Part shown: positions 36,012 through 46,276 of the stretch, piece by piece
How the letters are laid out: every line of letters starts with the position of its first letter
Numbering within the stretch: position 1 is the stretch's first letter
Assembly: GCF_000196515.1 (NCBI RefSeq)
Contig: NC_014248.1
Coordinates: 2,659,001-2,723,000 of the forward strand
Length of the DNA: 64,000 nt
Source of the DNA: 'Nostoc azollae' 0708
GTDB lineage: Bacteria > Cyanobacteriota > Cyanobacteriia > Cyanobacteriales > Nostocaceae
Reading direction: 5' to 3'
Position numbers and translations under genes: made by a program
The notes under the pieces: model-generated
Told to the model about the DNA's origin: nothing
The model's database searches: none
The model's input: only the letters and a program-made list of their open reading frames with translations

Positions 36012-36785
36012 ATGAGTATGAATTTAACGCATCAAGCGAAAAAGTTGGGTTATGTAGCTGGTATAGCCGCTTCTGTTTCTATAGGCTCGCTCGTTATCTC
36101 TCCTCAACAAGCTCAAGCATTAAATTTTTTACTAGTAGCGCCTCCTACAACAACGGAGATCCTACGGGTAATGATATCAGTACATTAACCCTAGCTAAGT
36201 ATAATCCTCTAGCAGGACAGCAAAGAACTGAAGTGCGTTTCACCCTTAATGCTAGTGTTATAGGTCCTTTGAGTATCACTAATACTTCTACCTCAGCCAG
36301 GAACTATAGACTAACTCACACCTTAGACGAATATAATGTGACAGCAGGAGTTACCTTTCCAGCTGCACTAAGCAGCTTAAACTTACAGCCATTCACGCTA
36401 CCACTGACAATGTTTTCAGTACCTACCAATATGTCTTTAGCTGCTGGTGGTACAGCCACATTTGGACCTACCGCGTTGTTCAATGGTTCACCTAGCACTG
36501 AATCTTACACGCTAAGCTCAGAAGCAAGCATTGCAATTTTTGGGAACAGGTACTTTTAGCCTGGAAATATATGCGATCACAGGCTTGGGCCTTAATCAAA
36601 CAAGTGGAAGTATTCAGTCTTCTGATACCTCAATTACCAGTGGTTTATTAAAAGTAGAATATATCGGTCAACAAGTTCGCTTTGAATTTTCTTCCGGTGT
36701 CAGCATCCCTATTTTTGCTGGAGCTTTCTTTAGATTTTCTTACTGGAAACGACAGCGCCATTTAAAGTCCGCAAAACTTTCATAG
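36012..36785 (+). pseudogene. Exported choice-of-anchor (PEP-CTERM-like) protein, two frameshifts
   Basis: From ATG 36012 a signal peptide is read (KKLGYVAGIAASVSIGSLVI, SPQQAQA), followed by LNF. The frame then shifts in a run of T near 36126 to FFTSSASYNNGDPTGNDIST and LTLAKYNPLAGQQRTEVRFT, typical of the choice-of-anchor E domain in cyanobacterial PEP-CTERM proteins. A second shift near 36537 moves from ASIAIFG to TGTFSLEIYAITGLGLNQTS, ending at 36785. No PEP-CTERM sorting tail is visible. The product would be extracellular or outer-surface. It may be decayed or affected by sequencing errors in homopolymers. Confidence 0.65.
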
Positions 36786-36831
36786 ATAACCGCAGTCAGT
36801 AGGGCAAGCATTTCCCACTCTACAAATATGA

Positions 36832-37278
36832 CTACCTTACCCGTTCCTCCTGAATAAGAGTACGTTGATAGATTTTGTCATTTTTAAACCAATGCCAAGT
36901 GCGAGCGCGATTATTATTATCAGGATTGATTTGAATCATTTCATATAAATACATATTTGGGAATTGTTTATAACCAAACCACAAAATAACGGTTGAATCA
37001 TCAACTTCCCTGGCTTTACCTTGAATGCGTTCAGTATCAAACAAAAGTTTTGTATCTTGATAAATACCTGGAAATTGATGTTCTTCCTATTTACCATCAG
37101 CCCAGGTATAACGATTGATTTGATAGTAAGAATAAAGACTATTTTCAGGAAATTGACAACTTAAATGAGATGGATGAATATCCAGAACTTTTCCGGTTGT
37201 ATCAACTAGAGTATAAGTTACTTACCATTAACCTTCATGACGGGCTAAAACAGGCGTTTCTAGACGAATATTAGACAT
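36832..37278 (-). pseudogene. DUF3598-like protein with three in-frame stops
   Basis: The minus-strand frame from ATG 37278 to 36832 (149 codons) reads MSNIRLETPVLARHEG, then two stops around a Trp, VDTTGKVLDIHPSHLSCQFP, ENSLYSYYQINRYTWADGK, a third stop, FPGIYQDTKLLFDTERIQGK and a C-terminus YQRTLIQEERVR. The whole length stays in one frame, so decay here is by nonsense changes and not indels. I recognise the DUF3598 pattern (a lipocalin-like cyanobacterial family). The stops are TAA, TAA and TAG, at positions that probably held Glu or similar codons. Confidence 0.7.
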
Positions 37279-37286
37279 ATTGATAG

Positions 37287-37361
37287 TTGGTGATTGGTGA
37301 TTGGTGATTGGTGATTGGTGATTGGTGATTGGTGATTGGTGATTGGTGATTGGTGATTGGG
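37287..37361 (+). repeat. Long GGTGATT heptamer array (STRR)
   Basis: About ten perfect tandem copies of the heptamer GGTGATT (or TTGGTGA in another phase) lie between the DUF3598 start and the aldehyde dehydrogenase stop. It is the longest pure heptamer array in the window. There is no inverted partner arm. Confidence 0.9.
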
Positions 37362-37388
37362 ACAACCTTTTACTCATTCCCCAATCCC

Positions 37389-38810
37389 CTATTCTTCATC
37401 ATTAAACCACCAAGGGTCTTTATTAGTGTTGGTTTTAATTAAAAAAGCTTTTTTTCGCATAAAGCGTTTAAACCCTGCTGCACCCATGTGCGAACCTCCC
37501 AAACCAGAAAATTTAAAAGCGTTTTTCTCTCCTTCGTGCATCATAGCTGTTAAACAAGTATCATTAATACTAATAGCACCTACATCTATTTGCATACCAA
37601 CTTCTAATGCTAACTCCTCTGATTCAGCAAATATAGCAGCACTCAATCCATAAATAGAATCATTGGCTAAATCTATTGCTTTTTCTACTGTAGAAAAAGG
37701 CATGACTGGCATAATAGGACCAAATGTTTCTTCAGTCATCACTTTCATGGAATGGTCAACTTCAGTGAGAACTGTGGGACGACACCACCAACCTCCACCT
37801 AATTTTTCAACTTTACCACCACAATGAATTACTGCACCTTTTGATATTGCATCTTGCAGATGTTCATTAATAATTGCTGCTTGATTCTCGGAAATTATTG
37901 GACCTAATTCCCCACTTTCAACGGCAGGATAAGCGAGTTGTACGCGAGAAGATTTAGCTACTAATTGATGATAAACTTCTGGAAATATAGATTCAGCCAC
38001 ATAGATTCTTTCAATTGATAAGCATGACTGTCCAGAATTAACAACAGAACCCCATAAAATTGCAGAAGTTGCTAAATCTAAATCTGCAGATTCTAAAACA
38101 ATTGCTGGGTCTTTTCCACCTAATTCTAAGAAAGCAGGAATAAAGTTTCTGGCTGCTGCTTCTGCAACTACATGCCCCACTTCTACACTGCCTGTAAAGC
38201 AGACTAAATCTACATCTTCTATTAGAGCTGCCCCTGTTTGTCCTGCACCTTCAACAAAATTTAAGACATCACGTAATTTAGGAATAGTATTCAATGTAGT
38301 TATTAAAGGTGCAACGAAACGAGGAGTGATTTCACTAGGTTTAACGATGACAGCAGAACCTGCTAATAAAGCGGGAATTGTATCAAATGTAGATAACAAC
38401 AGGGGAAAATTCCAAGGACTAATGACACCGACTAGGGAGTAAGGAACAGCAGTTTGTTGTAAAGCAATAAAGGGAATAGATGTATTTTTTGCAGTTTCCT
38501 GTAGTAACTGGGGTGCTAAATTACACCATCTATCAATACCATGTAAAAAAGAGTCTATTTCTAAAACTGATGTTGATAATCTACCAGTATCATTTACTAA
38601 TGCATCCGTTAGCTGTTTGCGATTAGCTAATATAGCTTGTTTCCACTGTTGGATCGCCTCAATTCTACCTTCTATACCGAGTTCTTGCCAATGAATTTGC
38701 CCCCTACGGAGACGGTGACATTGGTGTGAAAGGAACTTTGGTGGAGGAGGGATAATAACGTAATCAAATTTACCTGTGCGGGGGTTACGGACTTCTATTG
38801 GTTTTGTCAT
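37389..38810 (-). CDS. NAD(P)-dependent aldehyde dehydrogenase
   Basis: The 473-residue enzyme oxidises an aldehyde to an acid with NAD(P). Motifs are intact: VGVISPWNFPLLL near residue 133, KPSEITPRF, the nucleotide loop CFTGSVEVGHVV, catalytic Glu in FLELGGKDPAIV and catalytic Cys in NSGQSCLSIERIYV, plus the EETFGPIMPV motif. The C-terminus is membrane-free and ends KDPWWFNDEE. The substrate cannot be told. It faces a decayed nitrilase gene upstream on the same strand, so they may have been an operon. Confidence 0.92.
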   Translation of the reverse strand: MTKPIEVRNPRTGKFDYVIIPPPPKFLSHQCHRLRRGQIHWQELGIEGRIEAIQQWKQAILANRKQLTDALVNDTGRLSTSVLEIDSFLHGIDRWCNLAPQLLQETAKNTSIPFIALQQTAVPYSLVGVISPWNFPLLLSTFDTIPALLAGSAVIVKPSEITPRFVAPLITTLNTIPKLRDVLNFVEGAGQTGAALIEDVDLVCFTGSVEVGHVVAEAAARNFIPAFLELGGKDPAIVLESADLDLATSAILWGSVVNSGQSCLSIERIYVAESIFPEVYHQLVAKSSRVQLAYPAVESGELGPIISENQAAIINEHLQDAISKGAVIHCGGKVEKLGGGWWCRPTVLTEVDHSMKVMTEETFGPIMPVMPFSTVEKAIDLANDSIYGLSAAIFAESEELALEVGMQIDVGAISINDTCLTAMMHEGEKNAFKFSGLGGSHMGAAGFKRFMRKKAFLIKTNTNKDPWWFNDEE

Positions 38811-38854
38811 TAGGAACTCTTAACTCTTAACAGGGAATTAGTTATTGTTCAAAT

Positions 38855-39375
38855 TATCCCTAACTTTGTGAGTCTTTCAATAGTTTCTTGCTGTGTTTGG
38901 ATGAAACGCTTACGGTCTATTGTCCCATCTACTATAGTATTAGGGGGATAGAAATGTTACTGACTGTAACTTTCAGCGTAAAGTTCAAAGCGTTGAAGGG
39001 AGAGTCAATTATTTAACCCTGGTCGAGTGCGATCACTCCTTCATCCTGCTAAATTAATTTCAGTAAATGCTGCCATACTTTCAGCTGACCATATTTCTGT
39101 TAATACGATACCCCAATAATCAATAATTTTAGAACCACCATCTACAGAAGCAGCATGGATAGAACTATTAACTACACCAGCTAAAAAGATTGTATATTTC
39201 TGGGCAATTTTACTAAGTGCTTCATATTCAGAGCCCCTGACATTTCTAAACAGGCTTTTTTGTCCATACTTCTATAGATTCTCCCATCGGAAAACCTGTA
39301 AGGAAATATTCAGGGAGAACAATTAAACGACAGTCAGAACGAATAAAAGCAATACTAGCAGCAATTTGTTTTTAT
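38855..39375 (-). pseudogene. Carbon-nitrogen hydrolase (nitrilase-like), degraded
   Basis: Fragments in more than one minus-strand frame read IAFIRSDCRLIVLPEYFLTG (the catalytic Glu region), SKIAQKYTIFLAGVVNSSIH, DGGSKIIDYWGIVLTEIWSA and, after several stops, NTIVDGTIDRKRFIQTQQET near the C-terminus. These match nitrilase superfamily amidases. The catalytic Lys and Cys regions are lost or broken. Several stops and at least one frameshift make it non-functional. Confidence 0.65.
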
Positions 39376-39675
39376 CAGCGGTGAATTAGAGACGGCTGAA
39401 AATTTAGAAAGGAGTCTGTGTCTGGCTTTCCATAGTGTTAAGATTAGGAAAGAGCCAAGGAAAGAATCAGGGTTGGGAATAGTTACGGATAGTTCCTATC
39501 CATGAAGATGTTGATGACTAGTTCATAACTGACCTCATATCCATAACATTTATGAAATGGGCAAAACTAATGAACCAATTCCTAATGTGACTAAACCACA
39601 AATAGTTAGTAAGAATTACTTGTGAGTAAATTGGGGAATTCAGGGGAAATCTTTCTTGAGGTACCCGGAATATTT

Positions 39676-40115
39676 TTACAAGTCTAATGACCTATTCAAA
39701 AAAAATCCCCTTGGTGGAAAACTCTTTGTTTCCTGCCTTTTGTTCTGAGTCGCCATGGCATAATCGCTATCATGTTTTTCTACCTGTTCAAGGACACTAG
39801 CAGGCAAAACATCTCGTAATATCTCTAGCCAGTAATGAAATGTGTCCTTTGCTTCCGTTTTCCATATACCGAAATGGAAACCTAAAACCTCAAATGTTGG
39901 CATTTTCCTCCAATAGAACAAGCATAGAGATACCTATTCTTTTATCTCTAGTTTCCCTTTCCCCCCTCCTCCTTTCTAATTTAGACCTATGTTTTTACTT
40001 TCTATGTCACCTTGAAGTTTTCTATGCTACATTTCACCTTGGGCTAACAAGTCTTGAAACTGATGGTTAGTTATTCCCAATATTTGTTTTCTACGATGTG
40101 GATATTCTTGAATAT
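39676..40115 (-). pseudogene. IS5-like transposase fragment (N-terminal part)
   Basis: The minus strand reads YPHRRKQILGITNHQFQDLL near 40100-40040, a gap with stops, then MPTFEVLGFHFGIWKTEAKD and TFHYWLEILRDVLPASVLEQ before the frame becomes unrelated near 39730. This is the helix-turn-helix and N-terminal part of cyanobacterial IS5-type (DDE_Tnp_4-like) transposases. The catalytic domain is missing. It abuts the 5' side of the PEP-mutase-like pseudogene and may have truncated it. Family placement within IS5 is tentative. Confidence 0.6.
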
Positions 40116-40196
40116 AGTTAATTTAGTGGATTTTTCCTTTTGGTACACCCTCAAAATTCCCTTCTACCATTTTTTTCACACCAAGTTAATTTTCCT

Positions 40197-40803
40197 GACA
40201 GGTCTACTGGTTAGGGTAACGCTTTAAATATGATGCGGACGGTAAAAGATACGGTAAAAATTGGGTTAGCTGGAGTAATTTTAGAAGACCAAGAATGGCC
40301 GAAAAAGTGTGGTCATTTTGAAGGGAAGCGCGTTATACCCATGAATAAACACCCTGGTAAAATACCTGCTGCTGTAGAAGCCCATGCTGATACCGGTTTA
40401 GTGATCACAGCTCGTACTTATGCCCGCGCACCTTTGGGCTTAGAGCAAGCTATTAGATGCGGGCAAGCTTAGATCAATACTGGGGCGGATACGCTATTCG
40501 TAAAAGCACCCCAGTCTATAGCAGAACTGCAAACCATAGCCGTAGCTTTTCCTAATATACCGTTGGTAGCAAATATTGGTGAAGGTGGGAAAACTCCCGA
40601 AATTTCTCCAGCAGAATTACAAAATTTAGGCTTTAAACTTGTTTTTCCCCCTTACCGCACTCATGGCTGTCACTGAGGTAATGAGTTCTTATTTTCGTCA
40701 TCTCAAAGAACAGGTAACTACCAATAATTTACCAGATTTGATGGATGTTTAAGATTTTCAAAAACTCATGAATGTTCCTAAATATCTGCAAATTGAACGC
40801 TAG
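40197..40803 (+). pseudogene. Isocitrate lyase/PEP mutase family protein, 5'-truncated and broken
   Basis: The frame begins at a D.STG-stop-GNALNMMRTV segment, matching the DGDTGYGN active-site motif with Tyr replaced by TAG. It continues VKIGLAGVILEDQEWPKKCG, HFEGKRVIPMN, VITARTYARAPLGLEQAI, a second TAG, GADTLFVKAPQSIAELQTIA and LVANIGEGGKTP. It shifts frame near 40655 to ALMAVTEVMSSYFRHLKEQ and ends at TAG 40801-40803. The N-terminal barrel strands are missing. The family includes methylisocitrate lyases and C-C or P-C bond enzymes. Confidence 0.75.
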
Positions 40804-41675
40804 TATCAGAATTAAATTACCTTACTACAGTACGGCGTAAATAAACCAACCATTCCAAATCTCTGAAAAGCTCACGCCGTATACATTTTGAATTTTGTTG
40901 GCGCAGCCTGCTGGAAGCACTATTTTGTTAGGGTAGCTCTTCTGCAAGAAGCATTTTGAATTCACGGCGGTACGAGACATTCAGCTATTAGATGGCAATT
41001 GATTAAATATACTCCATCTTGCAAATATGCACAAGATGTCTAATCAGAAACTTCCAATGACTATAAGTTACCCGTGGTAAGGTTTAAGCGAACCATCAGC
41101 ATATACTTATAGTGGCACTAACTCGGTTTTACCATTAACTTTTACTTGGGAGTAAACTACTTTGATCAATAGAGCATGATTTTTGTTGTAACGTAAATAC
41201 ATCATACATCCTCTCTTTTAAGTTACAAATTGTACTTGCGATGAAAATAATTTAAATATATATTATATAATAATGAATGTAAAAAATCTGATTCTGAGTA
41301 TGTCACCTTGAAGAGTTGTTTTGTTTCTTCTGCTTTAGTAATAACAAAAAAAAGCTTAATATAGGGTAAATTTTATGCTAAACAGAGGAAAATTTGAAGA
41401 AATAATTCAAGTGGGTTTTGGGTGAATACTATTAAATATAATTACTGAAGCGATATTTTTGTTGACAATTGAAAAACTATAAACAAACACTAAACCTGAG
41501 AGGATTCTGTAAAAGTCTCAGGAGGTATAGTTTTGTCATTCTGAGCGGAATGAAATCGAGATGACATTAAAAGACCCTTTTAAAACATCCTCTGATGAGT
41601 AATGTACTCATCGCTATCATTTGATTTTATTCACCGCTACAGGGTTACATTTGCCTAGCAATTCCCAACCAACTT
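40804..41675. other. Gene-free region with repeats and an unrecognised minus-strand remnant
   Basis: No intact gene is seen. GTCATTCTGAGCGGAATGAA near 41536 resembles a common dispersed cyanobacterial repeat. On the minus strand around 41208-41060 a short coherent stretch (MMYLRYNKNHALLIKVVYSQ, then VNGKTELVPL, stop, VYADGSLKPYHG) looks like an eroded gene I cannot name. The 3' part is AT-rich and likely holds the promoter of the next gene. Confidence 0.4.
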
Positions 41676-44600
41676 ATGAAAACACCTACAGCATTGACAA
41701 CTCGGCTGGATGTCTACTATCAACAAATCAAGACAATTATTCTGTCTCGCCAAAATCCGATTACTGGTTTGCTACCAGCGAGTACAGCAATTACCGCTCA
41801 TGGTGATTATACAGATGCTTGGGTGCGAGATAATGTTTATAGCATTTTAGCAGTTTGGGGATTAGCTGTTGCCTATCGCAAGTTAGACAATGATGAAGGA
41901 AGAACTTACGAACTAGAACACAGCGTAGTCAAGTTGATGCGTGGGTTACTTTTCGCCATGATGCGACAGGCTCATAAAGTAGAAACATTTAAACATACTC
42001 AATTTCTACTAGATGGACTGCACGCAAAATACAACACAGCTACTGGTGATATTGTTGTTGGGGATGATGAATGGGGACATTTGCAAATTGATGCCACATC
42101 AATATTTCTACTGATGTTAGCGCAAATGACCTCTGGGAGTTTGTCAATTGTTTATACACTGGATGAAGTCAATTTTGTTCAAAATTTGGTTTATTATATT
42201 GGACGCGCTTACCGCACTCCTGATTATGGTATATGGGAAAGAGGTAATAAAATTAATCATGGTAGTGCTGAATTAAATGCCAGTTCCATAGGTATGGCAA
42301 AAGCAGCTTTAGAAGCTATGAACGGGCTGAATTTATTTGGTATACATGGAAGTCAAAATTCCATCATTCATGTATTACCAGATGAAATCGCGAGGGCGAG
42401 AATTACACTAGAATCTTTATTACCAAGAGAATCAGGTTCTAAAGAAGTTGATGCAGCACTGTTGAGTATTATTAGTTATCCGGCGTTTGCTGTAGAAGAT
42501 GTGAAGTTGAGGGAATCTTCTGGTGAGACACTGCGCGATCGCACCTTCAACAAAATTATCAGAAAACTGGCAGGTAAATACGGTTGTAAACGATTTCTCC
42601 GTGATGGACACCAAACAGTTTTAGAAGATCCCCACCGCTTACATTACGAACCTGGAGAACTCAAGCAGTTCGAGAACATCGAATGTGAATGGCCATTATT
42701 TTTCACTTATTTAGTTCTTGATGGACTATTTCGTGGTCAGCAAGAGCAAGTTAAAAAATATCAAACACTATTAGAATCATTGCTGATAGAAATTGATGGC
42801 ATAAAGTTATTACCAGAACTGTATTATGTCCCGGCTGAGAACGTCGAAGCCGAAAAATTAGCACCACAGACTCAAAGCCGTTTACCTAACGAAAATATCC
42901 CCTTAGTGTGGGCGCAAAGTTTATATTTACTTGGTCAAATGTTGAGTGAAGGATTACTCGCTATTGGAGAAATTGATCCTTTAGGCAGGCATTTATGTGT
43001 AAACAAAAAACGCAAATCATTAATACAAATTGCCTTATTAGCAGAAGATGAGGAATTACAAGCAAAACTACAAGTTCACGGAATTGAAACTCAAACTCCT
43101 ACCCAAATCGAACCAATTCAAGTTAGAAAAGCAGGCGAGCTTTCCCAAATTTATACACAAATCGGACGCAATGATAAATTGGGTTTAACTGGTCGTCCAA
43201 TTCGGCGGTTGCGGAGTTTGACAACATCAAGAATTTTTAGAATTTGTGGTGAAACAGTTGTATTTTTGCCATCCTTCCTAGATTCACAGCAGTTTTACTT
43301 AACTCTTGATTACCATTTTCTAGTAGATCAACTCAGAAGTGAATTAGCCTACATTGAAAAATATTGGAGTGACTTAGGTCGTCCGACTCTCACCTTAATG
43401 TTAACCCACACCATGTTAGAAATTGGTTCCCAAGTATTATTAGAATTGATGCAAGAACTGAAAGATGGTATTTGTAACGGTGTGCAAGTAAAATTAGGGC
43501 GACTAAATCAATTAATGCTAACAGCAGGAATCCAAACGATTGATTTTCTTCCCAATGGAGAATTTGCCCAATCAGCTGTTAAGAATGCTGGTATACGTTG
43601 CTATTACTTAGCTTATCATCCTGAAAAAAATTGGCGGTTAGGACATACCCAAGAATTCCAAATGGAATGTGAAACCAACTTGGGAGAATTACTCAGACAT
43701 TTGCGGACATCAGAAAATATATATGAGCAAATCGAATTACTGCAAACCTTAAAAAGATTACAGGGATTAGAATTTGATACAGGATACGGAGGTCCAGGAC
43801 ATCCTGTAACAGTATCAGAGTTACTAGATGAAGTTTACACAAAAGCCGGGGATTTTGGTATTTGGGCAGTAGTGCGTCGAGCTGCTGGTTTACGCCAAAT
43901 GGTGGATATTGGCTTATCTGATGCCATCACCAGTATAGTGGTACGAGGTAAACAAATTGCAGTGGGTCGAGCTTATAGCAAAGCTTCCCTGATTGTTTTA
44001 CCCATGTCCCACAATGAAATTGCCGAAAAAATTAATAACTTCTGTCGTGAGGATATACGCGATCGCGTATTGACACAAGAAATTTTAATTTATTTGGGAG
44101 TATTAATCAAATCAGAACCGGAATTATTTCAAGGATTACTAACCCTCAGAGTCGGCTATCTAATTTTATTAATTACCAGTGAACTAGCTCAAGAAATGGG
44201 CGTTACGCAAGACGAAGCCTATGATTACTTAATGCAGCTTTCGCCATTTGAAGTAAAAACACGCCTACATCAAGTATTAATAGGATATACAGGCGTTAGT
44301 GGTTTATTGCGTCAACAAGAATCATTGCACGTCAAGCAAAAAGAAAGTGATATTGCTTGGGTAGTTCTACCAGCAATTAACGAAGAAATTGAAACTCCTC
44401 CCGAAAATTGGCGCAGATTCCGCCAAGCAGAAGGCACACTTAACCGAGTTCCTAAAGACTTTTTTAAACAAGTTTGGCTATTAATGCAACATTGTAAAGG
44501 TCTAGTAATTGGCGATAAACTAGAACGACGCAATCGCTTAGATAGTGAAGTCATGCTATCAGAAATGACAGCAGGAGAAAGAAACTTTGCTTTATTAGTA

Positions 44601-44906
44601 GAGCATTTACTAAATAAAATTGAAGCTCCAGAATACCGCCAAGTTAACCTAGAAGCCTTATTGGAACTAGCAGCAATAGCCGCTAATAACCCCAGCTTGC
44701 AAATTGAAGAGTATATAGTTTTAGATGTGTTAATTGGTCATGCTGTGCGGTTAACATGGCTAGAAAATCATCCCCATCGCATTCATAATTATGATGAAGA
44801 TAAAGGTTTAGCATGGCCACATTTTTATAACACCTCTCCTCAAAATTCAGCTAACTATATTTTGAAAGCATTTAGATACTTGATAGAGTTTGGAGAAGAT
44901 ATTTAA
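41676..44906 (+). CDS. Glycoside hydrolase family 15 / phosphorylase kinase alpha-like protein
   Basis: This 1076-residue cytoplasmic protein has an N-terminal (alpha/alpha)6 barrel like GH15 and phosphorylase kinase alpha/beta subunits: HGDYTDAWVRDNVYSILAVW near residue 43, DEWGHLQIDATSIFLL near 128, YGIWERGNKINHGSAELNAS near 187 and a FENIECEWPLFF segment near 330. The C-terminal 500 residues match the rest of the phosphorylase-kinase-alpha-like family, with a Gly-rich FDTGYGGPGHPVTVSELLDE. Bacterial members are uncharacterised; a role in glycogen or glucan metabolism is inference. It is intact, and is the first healthy gene after the eroded zone. Confidence 0.85.
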   Translation: MKTPTALTTRLDVYYQQIKTIILSRQNPITGLLPASTAITAHGDYTDAWVRDNVYSILAVWGLAVAYRKLDNDEGRTYELEHSVVKLMRGLLFAMMRQAHKVETFKHTQFLLDGLHAKYNTATGDIVVGDDEWGHLQIDATSIFLLMLAQMTSGSLSIVYTLDEVNFVQNLVYYIGRAYRTPDYGIWERGNKINHGSAELNASSIGMAKAALEAMNGLNLFGIHGSQNSIIHVLPDEIARARITLESLLPRESGSKEVDAALLSIISYPAFAVEDVKLRESSGETLRDRTFNKIIRKLAGKYGCKRFLRDGHQTVLEDPHRLHYEPGELKQFENIECEWPLFFTYLVLDGLFRGQQEQVKKYQTLLESLLIEIDGIKLLPELYYVPAENVEAEKLAPQTQSRLPNENIPLVWAQSLYLLGQMLSEGLLAIGEIDPLGRHLCVNKKRKSLIQIALLAEDEELQAKLQVHGIETQTPTQIEPIQVRKAGELSQIYTQIGRNDKLGLTGRPIRRLRSLTTSRIFRICGETVVFLPSFLDSQQFYLTLDYHFLVDQLRSELAYIEKYWSDLGRPTLTLMLTHTMLEIGSQVLLELMQELKDGICNGVQVKLGRLNQLMLTAGIQTIDFLPNGEFAQSAVKNAGIRCYYLAYHPEKNWRLGHTQEFQMECETNLGELLRHLRTSENIYEQIELLQTLKRLQGLEFDTGYGGPGHPVTVSELLDEVYTKAGDFGIWAVVRRAAGLRQMVDIGLSDAITSIVVRGKQIAVGRAYSKASLIVLPMSHNEIAEKINNFCREDIRDRVLTQEILIYLGVLIKSEPELFQGLLTLRVGYLILLITSELAQEMGVTQDEAYDYLMQLSPFEVKTRLHQVLIGYTGVSGLLRQQESLHVKQKESDIAWVVLPAINEEIETPPENWRRFRQAEGTLNRVPKDFFKQVWLLMQHCKGLVIGDKLERRNRLDSEVMLSEMTAGERNFALLVEHLLNKIEAPEYRQVNLEALLELAAIAANNPSLQIEEYIVLDVLIGHAVRLTWLENHPHRIHNYDEDKGLAWPHFYNTSPQNSANYILKAFRYLIEFGEDI

Positions 44907-44960
44907 CCGCAGAGGAACTTTTCGCTGCGATTACCTCCGGGTTCCTCTACGTTAAAAAAA

Positions 44961-45263
44961 TCACTTCACAGAAACAGCATCCACATCAACAGTATTGTCT
45001 GTAGGTGTAGACTCATTAACACTAGTTTCTACATTACCTTTTTTAGTTTTCCAACCATCAATTACTAATCCAGAAACTTCCGAAACTAACAATGTCAAAA
45101 GCAAAAGATCATCAATTTGTCCAACCACAGGTATAAAGTCTGGAGCAATATCTATGGGGCTGAGAAGATAAGCTATGGTGCCAAGAATTACCCACCAACG
45201 GTACTTAGGATTGCGCAGTACATTGCCATACCAGGCATAAAGCGATTGAATTGAGAAGTTCAT
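44961..45263 (-). CDS. YkvA family (DUF1232) membrane protein
   Basis: The 100-residue protein has the DUF1232 core KYRWWVILGTIAYLLSPIDI followed by APDFIPVVGQIDDLLLLTLL (about residues 20-60), which is two short membrane-inserting helices. The acidic C-terminal tail is variable. Function in bacteria is not known. It converges with the preceding gene. Confidence 0.85.
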   Translation of the reverse strand: MNFSIQSLYAWYGNVLRNPKYRWWVILGTIAYLLSPIDIAPDFIPVVGQIDDLLLLTLLVSEVSGLVIDGWKTKKGNVETSVNESTPTDNTVDVDAVSVK

Positions 45264-45487
45264 ATTTTTAACCTCTAGTTAATTCTAATTTTGCCAAATC
45301 ATCCTCTAAACTCCCGGTGGGAATAACCGTCCTATTTATTATCTGTGTATAGATGATGGTAATCGTCATGCTTTGTTAACTGCTTGTATAGCGATAGAGT
45401 AAGTGAATATGGTAATGGTGAATTAATCTCTAAAATTAAAATGCTTTGCCATTGTTGCTCTAGTAATGGAGGGAGGAAACCTACACA

Positions 45488-46276
45488 GTGGATATTTTAG
45501 ATTTGTTTCATAAGGGCGGCCCAGCAATGTGGCCTCTACTGGTGCTATCAGTCCTGTCTTTAAGTGTCATTTTTGAGCGTCTTTGGTTTTGGTTGCGAAT
45601 TTTAATGCAAGAAAAGGAAATAGTTGAGCGCGTCCTTGATGCTGCTACTGAGAATTGGGAAATAGCTACGGAAATAGCTCAAAAAGCTGTGGACCAACCG
45701 ATTGGACGTTTTCTCTATGCACCCCTACGCTTGCAAAAAAGCGATGCAGAAACCTTTAGACTAGCTCTAGAGTCCACAGCCGCTGAAGAACTAGCGGGGA
45801 TGCGACGGGGCGAAAAACTTTTAGAATCTGTGATTGCTCTTTCGCCGCTGTTAGGATTGTTGGGTACGGTTTTAGGTTTGATTCAGTCTTTGCGTTCAAT
45901 CCGCATTGGTGATTTGGGTAATGAATCTACAGCAGGAGTAACGACTGGGATTGGAGAATCTCTAATTAGTACGGCTGCTGGTTTAATAGTTGCGATCGCT
46001 AGTTTAGCATTCTATCGTCTGTTTCAAGGTTTTGTTGTTAACCAATTCAAAGTTTTTAATAAAGCCGGCAATGATTTAGAGTTACTTTACCGTCAGTCTC
46101 CACCAGACCCCAATAAAAGTACATCAACGGTACGGGAATATACTGCAGAAAGCTTTAGTTCACCCCGTAAACGTCGTAAAAATAACTTGAATACAACAAC
46201 CCCCGAACCTTCTTTAGAGGAAACAGCCCCAAATCCCCATCCTAACTCGTCACAAGAGCTAGAAAATGAAAGTTAA
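45488..46276 (+). CDS. exbB: MotA/TolQ/ExbB proton channel family protein
   Basis: ExbB-type proteins form a pentameric inner-membrane proton channel that energises outer-membrane transport or envelope integrity. The 262-residue product has TM1 at about residues 14-36 ([20 protein letters not shown]), a cytoplasmic region, and TM2-TM3 with the family pattern [20 protein letters not shown] and [20 protein letters not shown]. The start is GTG after GGAGGGAGG. The last 11 bases overlap exbD. TolQ is an alternative name; no tonB or tolA lies nearby. Confidence 0.88.
   Translation: MDILDLFHKGGPAMWPLLVLSVLSLSVIFERLWFWLRILMQEKEIVERVLDAATENWEIATEIAQKAVDQPIGRFLYAPLRLQKSDAETFRLALESTAAEELAGMRRGEKLLESVIALSPLLGLLGTVLGLIQSLRSIRIGDLGNESTAGVTTGIGESLISTAAGLIVAIASLAFYRLFQGFVVNQFKVFNKAGNDLELLYRQSPPDPNKSTSTVREYTAESFSSPRKRRKNNLNTTTPEPSLEETAPNPHPNSSQELENES

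Noticed and set aside
41536-41566. GTCATTCTGAGCGG palindrome-like sequence as an IS end
   Set aside because: It resembles a common dispersed repeat, and no partner end or transposase was found nearby.
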